Assembly (NCBI GenBank): GCA_012845835.1 | Contig: JABAKD010000030.1 | Span: 15,517,210-15,581,209 of the forward strand | Length of the DNA: 64,000 nt | Origin: Undaria pinnatifida | Taxonomy: Eukaryota > Sar > Phaeophyceae > Laminariales > Alariaceae | Reading direction: 5' to 3' | The notes under the pieces: generated by a model | Seen by the model: the letters and a program-made list of their open reading frames with translations, nothing else | Databases searched by the model: none | Told to the model about the DNA's origin: nothing | Position numbers and translations under genes: made by a program | Shown here: positions 34,122 to 46,184 of the stretch, one piece after another | Position numbering within the stretch: position 1 is the first letter of the stretch | How the letters are laid out: every line of letters starts with the position of its first letter

Positions 34122-37100
34122 CGTCGTTCTCACATTAACTCGCATAATCAAGTCCGTGGTCACAGGACAGGCTCCAGTCACTCTGGAGCTGAGAAATACC
34201 CCAGGAAAAAAAACAAACAACCCAAAGGTGGTACACGCATATATCACAGCTGACGCAATTCATGCCTCCACCAGAAACATATAAAAGTAAAATCGGGAGT
34301 CAGTCTACGATGTGCCAGGTACATGCCGGTGCATGCGTCTCATTAGTCGCGCCTGGAAAAACCGACTATACCGCTTGCCACCCAAAAAAGACTACCACGT
34401 ATATATTTCACGTAGTATCTATCACTACGCATACGCACGACAGACGCGAGTCAATTGGAGAAAAGAAACAAACAAAAGATGAAGGAAAGGAAAGAAAGGA
34501 GAAGAAAGCGAACAAAAAAAAAAGGAAAAAGGAAAGGAAAGGAAAGAAATGTCAAGAAAAGCAAGAAAAGACATTACAAGAAGAGGAAGCAAGGAAAGGA
34601 AAAGAGAAAACAAATGTCATAATACCAGAGACCTTAGGAACTGACTAAAGACGGCATTGGGCTCATAAAGGGTATCAAGTGCATCATCAATGGCACTGGG
34701 GAGAGAACGCAACATGGCGAAGAAGTCACGGCGGTCTTACGCTATCTTGTGACGGCCATTGGAAGGCCCACAACTTTCAAGACGATGATGGCCAGACCCA
34801 GACTTGAGTCTCTTGGGCATGACGCCTCCCCTTCCCCCCCCCGCCCCGCCTTTCCCCCTCCCCCCCCCCCCCTTCCGCCCGTCCCCCCCTCCCCCCTCCC
34901 CCCCTCCCTCCCCCCCCCCTCCCCCCCTCCCCCCGGCCGCTTGGAGATGCCGACGGTGGATGGCGCTGCCGCAGCCTTTGCGAGTGGCTCTGCAGCTTTG
35001 CGTCTCTCTGTTTCATGCTAATTCCGCATGAACAACTCGGCTCCGTCCTCTACTCGTCAAAACCATCTGCCAGCCTTCTGAGCAGCCTTTCGCCACCCTT
35101 CGAATTTCATTCTAAAGACCGACATATCCTCGTTCAGATGATCCATCCAGTCCTCCTCTTGCCCCCCTGAGCAGCCCTTACCCCCAACAAGCTCCCCAAA
35201 CCTCACCCTCTGTGGCAGATGCTCTTCCCCCATACGTGCTACGAATCCCGCAAAGAATATCCTCCGTTTGCGCACTATCGCCTCTATAAGCTGTCTTGGC
35301 AAGCACGTCGGCGTACGAAAGGGTGTGGTCGTCGCGCTTCGCCATCCGAGGCATCGGAGGAGCATGGAGTGGTGAACCCGTCGTAGCCTGTCATAGTCAG
35401 GCTTCTTCGGGCTCACGTCATGCAACCGTAAAGAAGTGTCTCGACCACCTCAGCTTTCAGCAACCGCACCTTCAACCGTAAGCGCACACCCGGGCGATCA
35501 TAGATTTCCATCTTGTACCGCTGGAAGCACGCCCAAGCCCTCTGAAGACGCCGCGTTATTTCAATGCTAAGGTCTCTGTCTGCGGTGATAGCCCCGCCCA
35601 AGTACGAGTATACTAGTCGTGGTCCAAATATAAGCCGCTTTTTCGGTATATAAGTTGATTTATATATAGTTCAACATGATTTATTATATAAATGAAATAC
35701 ACTCCAGCTGTGAGATCGAACATTTCGTCGAAACTCATATTTTGCATTCTGTGTGTGATACTCCGATCTCGCGTATTACTGGATGTGTATCCTCATAAAG
35801 GGTATAGGTCGGCAACTCCCTATATCATCATACATCACCTCGCTTGCTGTATTTGTAATATGTATCGCTGTCTTAGAAATTGCGACCTCAGAGCCCCACG
35901 TCGACACGGTAAAAATCATGGGCGTATAATCGTACATTAGCGAATAATAATGTGACAAGGAAGTAGAGGCAGATGTGTTATAATTGCGGTAGACTACACT
36001 ACAAACCTACTACCTAGGGTATGTCGTACCTACCGTCTGCATGATCGCCTCCCAACCTCTGCCAAACGAAGTATGCCTAACGAAGTACTGTAACGTTATT
36101 GAGCGCGGGTGCATCAAGCGTTCCTTTCAAAACACTGACGATTTGCACTTGTCCCTCTTGTGTTCAATAGTGGTGACATTTGGTGACATTACATGAACGC
36201 ATCACCTCGCTGTATTCTGCAATATGTATCTATGTCTTATAATTAGCGACCTCAGAGCTTCATGGTAACTACATGGTTACACCTATCGATTGAAATGTTC
36301 TATTTACGATCCATGTACAATAACACACCACGAAGCTGTAACACATCGTATGCTACACCTGAAAAAATGTTTTGTATACCACACCTATTAATAACATCAA
36401 ACCTGCTAGAATGATTAACAATACCAGGCAGGTTATCTATACTGATGCATTCCTTTCACAACCGTCAGATGTGTCCCGCACATATTAAATGGTCCCGCCC
36501 CCCGCCCCCCCCCCGCGACCCCTCTTGTTCAAACGCCCCACCTATACTCCAAATCTGCCAGAGTAATAAACATTTACACCATCGCCTAAACCTAGCACCA
36601 CGCGTACAGCAAGCCGCTACATCTGTGCGACCTAAAGCTGTTGGAAACCCCCTCCCCCCCCCCCCCCCCCCGCCCAACGCCCCCCCCTACCCCTTCGAAC
36701 ACTCCGCCCAACCCCCCCCCCACCCCTTCGAACACTCCGCCTTCTCTTCACTGATTGTGCTTACAGGGTATACATGATAAACTGATGCATTCCTTCCACA
36801 ACCATCAGATTTGCGCCCTTAAGGGGTCTATAGTTCCGCGCACAGATTGAGTTGTCCCGCCCGTCCCCCCCCCCCCCTCCCTCTTGTTCAAACCCAGCCC
36901 CCCACGCCCTCAAAAACCCCGCCCTCCCCTCACCGGTTATACGGTTATACGACTTACAGGATACACTGAATAAACTGATGCATTTCCTTCCACAGCCGTC
37001 AGATTTTGTCCCCCTGAAAAACGGCTTTCATAGTTTCTGCGCACAGACTGACTAACACCGCCCTGTTGACCCTGGTACAAGCTACACTGCAAACTGCAGT

Positions 37101-40100
37101 TCCAAGGGGAATCACCGACCTATATCCTTATAATGAGGACACACACCCAGTAATACGCGCGATCGGAGTATCACACAGCTTGCAAAGATGAGTTTCGACA
37201 AAATCTTCGATCTCACAGCCGGAGTGTATTTTATTTTTATATTATAGGTTTTCATTTTTCAATACATGTTTGGGCCCAGAACGGTGTATGATACTGGTGT
37301 ACCTGGTATCATACACCTGTATCCGTTTTTTTTTGTTTCATCCTCCGGCGGATGTGTAAAAATAAAGCTTAAGCTCACCACACCTGCGTATTTTCATACA
37401 CGTCGTGTGTCGATGTAACTCAATTGCATTCGCAATCCATATCATATCACCATCGTACCAATAACATAACAGGCAAGTACGATATAATTCCCATGCCACT
37501 ACCGAACACGGCCACAGTTAGTAGTATTAGTAGTTGTATCGAATTGTTACTTACCAGGTATATCATTCCATGTTTCGCCCAAATCATTACCGTATCACCA
37601 TATCAATATCACATGAGTACGACACCACAGCATCAACACCACGTCAGTGCCACAGCACAGCTCTATACCATTACCTTATCACATATCATAGCAGGCACCA
37701 CTACATGACCGTCACCTTCACCAATCACTACTTCCAAAGATGTCGGGCGACGGTCAGTCAAGGAAAACGCCCAGCGGTCAAGGATGTCAAATCGATCATT
37801 CCCCACTAAAACCTAGTATTTTTCCGTCAGTCAAGGCAAATCATAGGAACATTGCCGTCCGTCAAGGGGTCAAAGTGCCGTCCCCTGACGTCTTTGCCCA
37901 TATCTCAGAACCATGTGAAAGACCAGTGTAACGACCCGTATCATCATCATGGCCACAAAAAAAGAACAAAAAGCAAACGCGCCGAGAATCTCGGGTACTA
38001 CCGAAGCTGCTGCTGTACTAACTGCTGTACCAAAACGTATCGTATATGCTTTTGGGTTTAGATTGTATGATTAGATATGAATGACTGTTAAATGTGGTGA
38101 TGCGATGACGTGGTATTGATGCTGTGGTACCGTACTCGTATGATATTGATATGGTGCATGTAAATAACTGGTACATAACATGGTGACATTATGTATGATA
38201 GTAAAGATGGAGCGCCAAACAGCACACGCAGCTTGTATAGCGTCCCTCTCCTCCTTTGTATATCCCTTACGCGCACAACTGCTGTGCCCAAGTGCCTCGT
38301 AGCGCCTGCAGATAACTTCTCATGACCTTTGCCATGCCCCCCCCCCCCCCCCCCCCCCGACCTAGCAACCGGTTCTTACTAGGATGCAGCTCGCCCTTTA
38401 TGCTACTCGCCGAACACCTCACGGCGCTTCGCGCTTGGTGCAAGCAGTGTCCAATGCCTGCCAGGTCTATAGAAATCGGACGTGCCCGCCGTGGTGTGGA
38501 TGCGAGGGTCTATGATCCTAAGGAGTGCGACCATGCATGATATGAGTACCCCCCCCCCCCCCCCCTGGCATATATGCCAACCTGGTATGGTTGTGGCTAC
38601 AACAAGCCGGTATCGCAACGTTTATATACACGTAGCGCTTTCGCTTTTCCCAATGTTGGCTAGCATTTGAATAGCGCGAACATTAGTCCCCACTCTGTTT
38701 TCAACACCCTAGTTGCAAGTAATTAGCCTCCCCCCCCCCCCCCCCGATGACGCCTAGAACTGTTTTTCAACGGGCTATTATTCATATTGGCTAGTGGCCA
38801 ACGTCCCAACTACCGTTGCGTTGCGTCCGCTGCTGTGTGTGTCCGTCCTTGTCTGTGATCCGCGTTCCCTCCCTCCCGTCACCGTCGCTGCTGCTTGCCT
38901 GTGCTCTTGTTGGTGCTGCTGGTGCCGCTGCTTGCCTGTGCTTTCGTTGGTGCTGCGGATACTGCTGCTTGCCCGTGCTTTTGTTGGTGCTGTGGGTGCT
39001 GCTGCTTGCTTATCTGTTGCTGCGGCTTCTTACCGCGCGCTGCTCTTGAAAGGTTGACACGTCTTGGGTGGCGGGCCCCGACGACGTGGCGCTTCCGAAG
39101 GCTGGAGGAGGGGGGGGGGGGGTTGGTAAATGGGATCAGTTTGCGGCCAATCAGCGGTGAGCGGTGGGATATCACAGCCACTGATGCGAGAGGAAATCCC
39201 AATATTGAGCTAGGGGAAGAGTGAAGCTAGAGGAAGGGTGAATCTAGAGAAAGGCTCGACGCGAAGGCCTTAAGAAGGCCAAATATTGACGCAAGGCTGA
39301 GTATAACGACACGCCGTATGTTGAACACATAGGAAGGCCATACATGAAAGGGCTAACGCAGCGAAAGAAAAAACATTATTTAGTAGCAAGGGCGGAAGGA
39401 AGGGAGGAAGAAACGAAGGAGGGGGTCCACACGTGACCCTGTTCGTGCTTACTTGACCGTCGAGGGGAATGAGAAATGGGGAGGGGAGAGGGAGGGTGGG
39501 GGGGAAGGGGTACCGCGGCGATAGAAATCGTTCAGGTGCATTTTGTTGTAGGTGTGGAACATACAGCAGCAAGAGGAATATGACAATAGAAAATCGAAAA
39601 CAACACAGCCGCAAGGTGGAGCTGACCACCACGAAACGTTATTAAGCTCTGCAGAACTACACTTTTATTTTTTGTGACAAGTTTCTTGGAATTAGATTGG
39701 GATCGTGTTTGCGGCGGTAAAGAGTTGAGCCATTTGGTGTCCGTTGGTACTGACCAAAAAGCAACGAGCCCGATCTGATCATAAGCGTCTAGAAGGAAAA
39801 GCGTGAGGCACCGAGCATCGTCATGCCTCACGCTTGCCCCACAGCTTCCTGCGTTGCAGTTCGAAGGCATGTGCTACACCGGCAGCTCGGGTTGCTTCAT
39901 GTGACCGATGCTGTAATGGTCTGCCTTCTTGGTCAATTTGGGCATCTGAAGGTCCAAAGGAGTTAACCCTTTTAGCACCGCAGTCCCGACACGGGGATAA
40001 ACACTTGGAGGTAAACTAGGATAAGGTTCAGACTTGGAAATGGGTTAATAATGTAGAACGCAGCAAGTGGAACGCTACTCAGGCAAGTAGAACACAGGTC

Positions 40101-43100
40101 AGCGGGTAGAAATGCAAAACGATTAGCAGAAAGTGAAAATATGAATGTCGATATCGTCTGTGTCTTATGTTTATCTTGGTGATGCGCACAGGCTGTTTAA
40201 CGTAACGAGCAGTTTCGACGAGAACCTGTACACCACGCCGCTGGACAAGGGGTCTCTCTCGATGGAGCAGAGGGCGCATGCTGAGCGAATGGCGGCCGAA
40301 ATCGAGGGGAAGTCCAGCAGCAACATTCACATGCGCGAAGAGCGCAACATGGTGAGAGCGGTTTGGTGTGCTGCCTTGGTTGGTTGGTTGGCTGGTTGCT
40401 AGCACTGTAAGGGTCCCCAGTAACGCGGTGGTGGTGTGCTATAGAGAGCGGTATAACCGCCTTATTGGGAGAAGCCGCCTTGTTCATTCCAGGTTATGAG
40501 TGCGATCCCTCAGTCATGCACGCGATTTTGACCGCCTTATACGGGAATACCGCATTATTCAGACCGCCTTATTGGGGCATCCCCACTGCAGTTGGTTGGG
40601 CAGTATTTGTCAGGTGGTTGGTGTTGCGTTGGGGTTGGTTGGTTGGGTTGGTCGGTTGATTGAGTTGGTCGGTTGGGCTGGTTGGTGTGGGTTGGTTGGA
40701 TTTGGTTTGTTGGTTCGTTGCTTGCTTGTGTGTGCGATTGCACAAATGTGTTTCGCCTGCGCCTGTGACTCGACTCTTTGGCGGTCGCGAGTTCCTTGGC
40801 CATACCTCCTGAGGGGGATTCCGATGCTGGCGTCTATTGTGAAAGGAGGTACATACGACCTTTCTATCTCCCGTACATTCGACCCCCCCTAACACGATTC
40901 GTGCTCGTGTGTTCCTTCGCCGCCTCTGGGTTTCGAACCGACTGTGGCGTTTGCTGTGTGAATGCATTCCTCCCTCCACGCCCAGCCCCAGCCCCATCCC
41001 TACCACCCCCCCCATATCCACCCCCATCCCCACCCTAACTTCCACCCCATCCCCACCCCCACCCCCCACCTGATCCCCGCCCCCGCCCTTGCCCCCGCCC
41101 CATCTGAATAGTTGACTGAGCAAGACAAAGCGATGGGGGAAGAAGAACGATTCAGCGGCGTTCTCGGAACGGGAGGCCTCTCCCACCAAGTGCGACCCTC
41201 AGGCAGTAACGGTGGCCCGCACGGCCACGGCCACGGGAGCAACAGCAGTGGCGGCAGCGGCGGTGGCGTTGGGGGTGGGGGCAGCGGAGGCCGAAACAAC
41301 GCGGGGACTCGTTTCAATTCGCCACGCGGCCGCCCTTCCCCAACCCACGTTTCAAACCTCGCCGCGCACGGAGGGAACGGTGGGCCTTACGGCAGCGGTG
41401 GTGGGGGTGGGGGGAGTGGGAGTGGCGGGGGTGGTGGAGGGAGCATTAAGAGCCCAGCTGGGTCGGGTGTGTACATACCTCCCGCGCTTCGTACGCCCGG
41501 CGGCAGCGGCGGGGCTGGGGCTGTGTCACCGACAGCGCAGACGGAGCAGCAGCGGGAGCCGGCGGGACAGGTGGGGCCTGCTGCTGCCGCGGCTGCCGCG
41601 GCTTCTGCTGCTGCTATCACTGCAGCCGCTACTGCTGCTGCTGCGGCGGAGGCGGCGGAGGCTGCTGCTGCTGCCGCCGAGGCGGCGGCCGGGGCGGAGG
41701 CGGAAGCCCGGTCGGAGGATGCGAAGGAAGCGGCGAAGGCGCAGCTAATGGATGTTCTCGACGGGAAGCTGAGGTGAAATGACGCCGGGGGGGGGGCAGG
41801 GGGGTGGTTAGGTCTTGCGCGGGGGGATTGGATTTTTCGATTTTGTGGTGCTGCAACACCTATCCGACATTGATTTCAACGTACTTATAAAGAGGTGTAC
41901 CCCTTGAGAGCTGCGTCCATGTTGTGAGGGACATGCTGTTTGGAATTGGACGATGATTTTTTAGTTGTTCTAGCGGTAAAAGGGTAATGGGGTAAACGCG
42001 CGTGAGAACATAAGAGTCGTGGTCTTGCTCGTCGCTCTTATCAATCGAATGTGCGCGTTCCCATCGTGTGGGCAGGTGACCCACCCCCCTGCGCTCCAGT
42101 TGGTGATTCTGAAAAACATGCCGCTACTGCTTTACGGAAAACCACTGTACCCGACAGTAGCACGCCTCTCCGGCGTTGTCTCAAATCAAACCCTAGGACT
42201 GTGAGTTGGCGTTTCGTGATGGCTACGCGTAAGGGCTAATTAACACCTCGTAGGGTTATGGGTTGCGTGGCGGAGCAAACCCCATCTAACATTTAATAGG
42301 GTCATGGGTTGCGTGGCCGGAGCAATACTCATCTAACTGACTTTGGCCTACGGTACGCGTGTGGTGATGAGCGTAAACACCACACGTCACGCCACGAATG
42401 CGCCTGGCCGATGCCAATACGCAGAACTTGGCCGATTACTGCACGCAACTAAGGGTAATATACTGCTGTAATACACTGCTGTGAGACACATACCTAGAAC
42501 TACAGCAGTAATTACTATCAACTAGTGGTACTCCCGAAATATGCCAGTTGCCGGCCGGTATGGCGGGCAAAAACGAATTGGTGCTGTATCATCCTCTGTA
42601 TTAAGTACTAAAAGAACAAAATAATAACAGGGCAGTACGACAATGCAGCCGTACCTACGGTAGTAAAGGTATCATCTTCTGTATGTAAGTGTTGCAAAAC
42701 AAAAATGATAACACGGCAGCAGTAGTACGTACGGTAGTAAAGGACAGAGGAGTGCAGCAGTGGGGATGGTGATACTCCCAAGCACCAGTGGGAGGCCGGT
42801 ATTGTAGAAACAAAAAAAAGGGTTCATCTCCCACAGGACGCAAAAAGACTCCCACTTACAGAACGGCCACCCACCCACCACGGACGACGCAGTGCACCAT
42901 CCACCCACCCACCGACCAAACCTTTACTACATACAGCAGAACAGCAGTGCAGCAGTACGTACATCAGGACAGCCGTGCAGCAGTACGTACAGCAGTATAC
43001 ACCTGGTACGCGGGGCGCAGTTAGTTGGTTGGTTCTTATGAAACAGGAAACAGCAAAAAAAAGACTCCCACGTACAGAACGGCCACCCACCCACCACGGA

Positions 43101-46049
43101 CGACGCAGTGCACCCTCCACCCACCCACCGACCAAACCTTTACTACATACAGTAGAACAGCAGTGCAGCAGTACGTACATCAGAACAGTTGACGCAGGCG
43201 CGCTTGTGGTCTCGTGTCCATGGCTCAAGTGGCCATAAAGCAATTCGAAAGTTCAATATAGTTGGAGTTCGAAAAAAAAAAATAGCAGGCAGCGACGAAG
43301 AAAAAGCGGGGGGGGGGCAAGCGAGCCGTCCCCGGGAGGGCGATTTCCACGCTCCCCCCTCGCCGAGGTGGGGCACCGACGCCCGTTCTTTCGCCGGCAT
43401 GTCGTAGTGCTGCTGTGCGGATGGGACGTGGCGGCACCGCGAGGCCGCCTCAGGCCGAGTGGAGCTCGGGAGTCGCCGCTTTTTGCGGGGGGTGTTTTAA
43501 TCAAGATATTTTCAAAGATCCAAAACGTCACGACCACCTTCACGACCACCTTAGGGCCCGTATTAACGAGGAACTTGCAAAATCGAATTTCGATTTTTTT
43601 TTATAGAATTTAATTTAATTTGCATCTGATTGGTCAAGAAATGAATCACCAAGCAGGCATTCTCAGAATTATTACGAAAAATCAAATTCAACAAAGAAGT
43701 AAAAAAAGACTTTCTCGGTCGAATTTTGTCGAAAATCGAAATTGAATTTAGGGAGTTTGTCCACCTAGACATGGCTTGTTCTGTGTAACCGAAGCCGGCC
43801 ACGCGAATTGGTGCCATGTCGTCGGCTGATTGAGAGGCGAGCAGCCAACATTGCGAGAGGTAGGACCACCGGAGCAGCCGCAGCGCGGCCTCCGAAGGTC
43901 CTTAGCACAGCCTAGACCGCCTGCGACGCTTCGAAAACAACCGAGACCGCCGCAAACCCAGTTTTTCGTCCCCCTGCACCTCGAAAGTTACACGACCAAC
44001 TACCACATGATGACTTCGCTCAGAAGTTCGACAGCTATATCCCCGTCGCTGCTGCCCGTGTCGGGCGGCGGGGTGGCGCCAGCCCATCCAAGAGACACCT
44101 AGAGCCATAGCCTCCAAGCCGCTGCCGGCCAAAAGAATCTGCGGCTAGCCGCGGCGCTCCGGGGAGGACGCGAGCCATCGCTCGCCTCGGCCGTTGCCCA
44201 CGGGTGTTCGTTGACCCTTTTGCGTTTTTAGAAATTTTTTATTTCCTAGAACGCACTGCGCCGTTCCTTGATAAGAACCAAAGTTGAATTTTTCGTGGAT
44301 TTTTCATGAAATTAAAAAAAAAAAATCGAAATTCGATTTTGCAAGTTCCTCGTTAATTCGGGCCCTTAGCGTATTATATAATAAGGATAGTCGGCGACTT
44401 TTTTGTTTTTATTCTCCCATCTACTTTCCAGCTTCTGGACAAGCCGTGGTCACAGATGTCGTGCCTTCTTCCCCCCGGTTCTTGCCTTCAATATTTATCG
44501 CGCATAGGGTTCAGAAATCCCACTGCTCGTCGATTTTTCATCGAGTGTTGCTAACTCACGCTCTCGCGCTTTCCGCAAGTCAATTTGTGCACAAGAAAAA
44601 ATCCCCACGAATTTATACGAGTATGCACTCGGGGGGATTCGAACTTACGAACTGACCTATACCAGGCTCGAGGATAACCTGACACGCCACCGGGGCAACC
44701 GGCTATATAGTATAGCCAGCCAACTCACGGCCATAGTCCGCCAACGAGCCATCCCACGATAGGGGCAGGGGTGAAGCAGATTCTAAGAATTTTCTGAGCT
44801 GCTAACATGAGGAGCTCAATATGAACATCACCATCATCACCATCCATCATCACTCGAAGCATGATTTCGAAGACATTCGTTCGCCCAACCCGACCAAGCT
44901 TCAATGCCCTACGTAGTCCTAATTTGTTTTTTACGCCTAGAATTGCTAGACAACCAGTAGTTCTTCACTTGAGGAGCTCGACCGGCCTGGAGGTATACCT
45001 TTTTTTGGCTCGAATAGTGCAACCCCTACCGTTAGTACCGCGGGATGGCACAACACCAACAACCCCCAACCCCGTTGTTGCCCTATTTTTTATTAGGTCG
45101 ACTCCACCACCGAAGGGGGAGAACGGACCCACTGCTGCCGCCGCCGCCGCCACCGCCACCGCCACCGCCGCCTCCACCGCCACTGCCACCACACCCGTAC
45201 CCGCACCCGCACCCGCACCCGCACCCGTCGCCGCGGCACCCGCCGTTACGGTCGCGCCGATCGCCGCCGCACCCTCCCCCCCCACCCCGACTCCCACCTT
45301 GACTCCTCCCCGGGCTCCGGCTGTCAAGGCTAAGACCCCGACAGCCGCGCCTGCTGCCAAGAATTTCGCGGCTGCGGCTCCGGCTCCGGCGGGGGTGGCG
45401 GGGGTCGGGATGGGAGCTAGCAGTCCTCGGCCTACGGTCGGGGGTATGAGCAGAGCGTCTACGAACGCTCCGCCTTTCGTACCGGCCGCGAACAAGCTGC
45501 ACCCGCCGTCCGCGATGTCGAAGCCGCCGTTGCCGACCGGCGCGCACGGTGCCGCGGTTGCGAATATTACCGCTGCCGCCGCGGGGTTGGGGGTGACCGA
45601 GGAGAAGAAGAAATCTGCGCTTAGGGCGAGCGCAAAAGAATGGAAGCCGAATCCCGCAGCTAAGGAGTGGCGACCTTCGGGCCCACCTCCTGCTGCGCCT
45701 GTTCCGGCCCCTGCTCCGGCTCCGCCGGTGTCGGCGGTGCCAGTGCCGGTGTCGGCGAGCATTACGAACCCGTCGCCTCGTGGGGTCAGAGGTGGGGGTG
45801 GAGGGTTTGCCAGTGGTGATGCGAGGGTGAGGGAGGCTGTGTCAGGAGGGCCTATGGTGAGTTCGCTGTTGGTGTTGTTGGTGTTGGTGTTATTGTTGAT
45901 GTTGGTGTTGGTGTTATTGTTGATGCTGGTGTTGGTGTTGGTGTTGTTGGTGTTGGTGTTGGTGTTGGTGTTGTTGGTGTTCGTTTTGGTGTTATTGTTG
46001 ATGTTGGTGTTATTGTTGATGTTGGTGTTGGTGTTGTTGGTGTTGTTGG

Positions 46050-46104
<55 letters not shown>

Positions 46105-46129
46105 GCTGCTTCTGTTGTTGTTGGTTGTT

Positions 46130-46184
<55 letters not shown>

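Larger units (their letters stand above)
31608..39052. other. Ataxin-2 homologue intron 2 (7.4 kb)
   Basis: Holds a (TG)-rich tract (31.8-32.0 kb), CTG/CGG runs (32.2-32.5 kb), family F pairs, a second LINE type and repeat family C. No exon is supported. Confidence 0.55.

Noticed and set aside
44965-45762. 265-codon antisense frame opposite ataxin-2 exon 6
   Set aside because: The Ala/Gly-rich composition mirrors the Pro/Ala-rich sense exon, and the PAM2-type motifs and splice phases support the sense strand.
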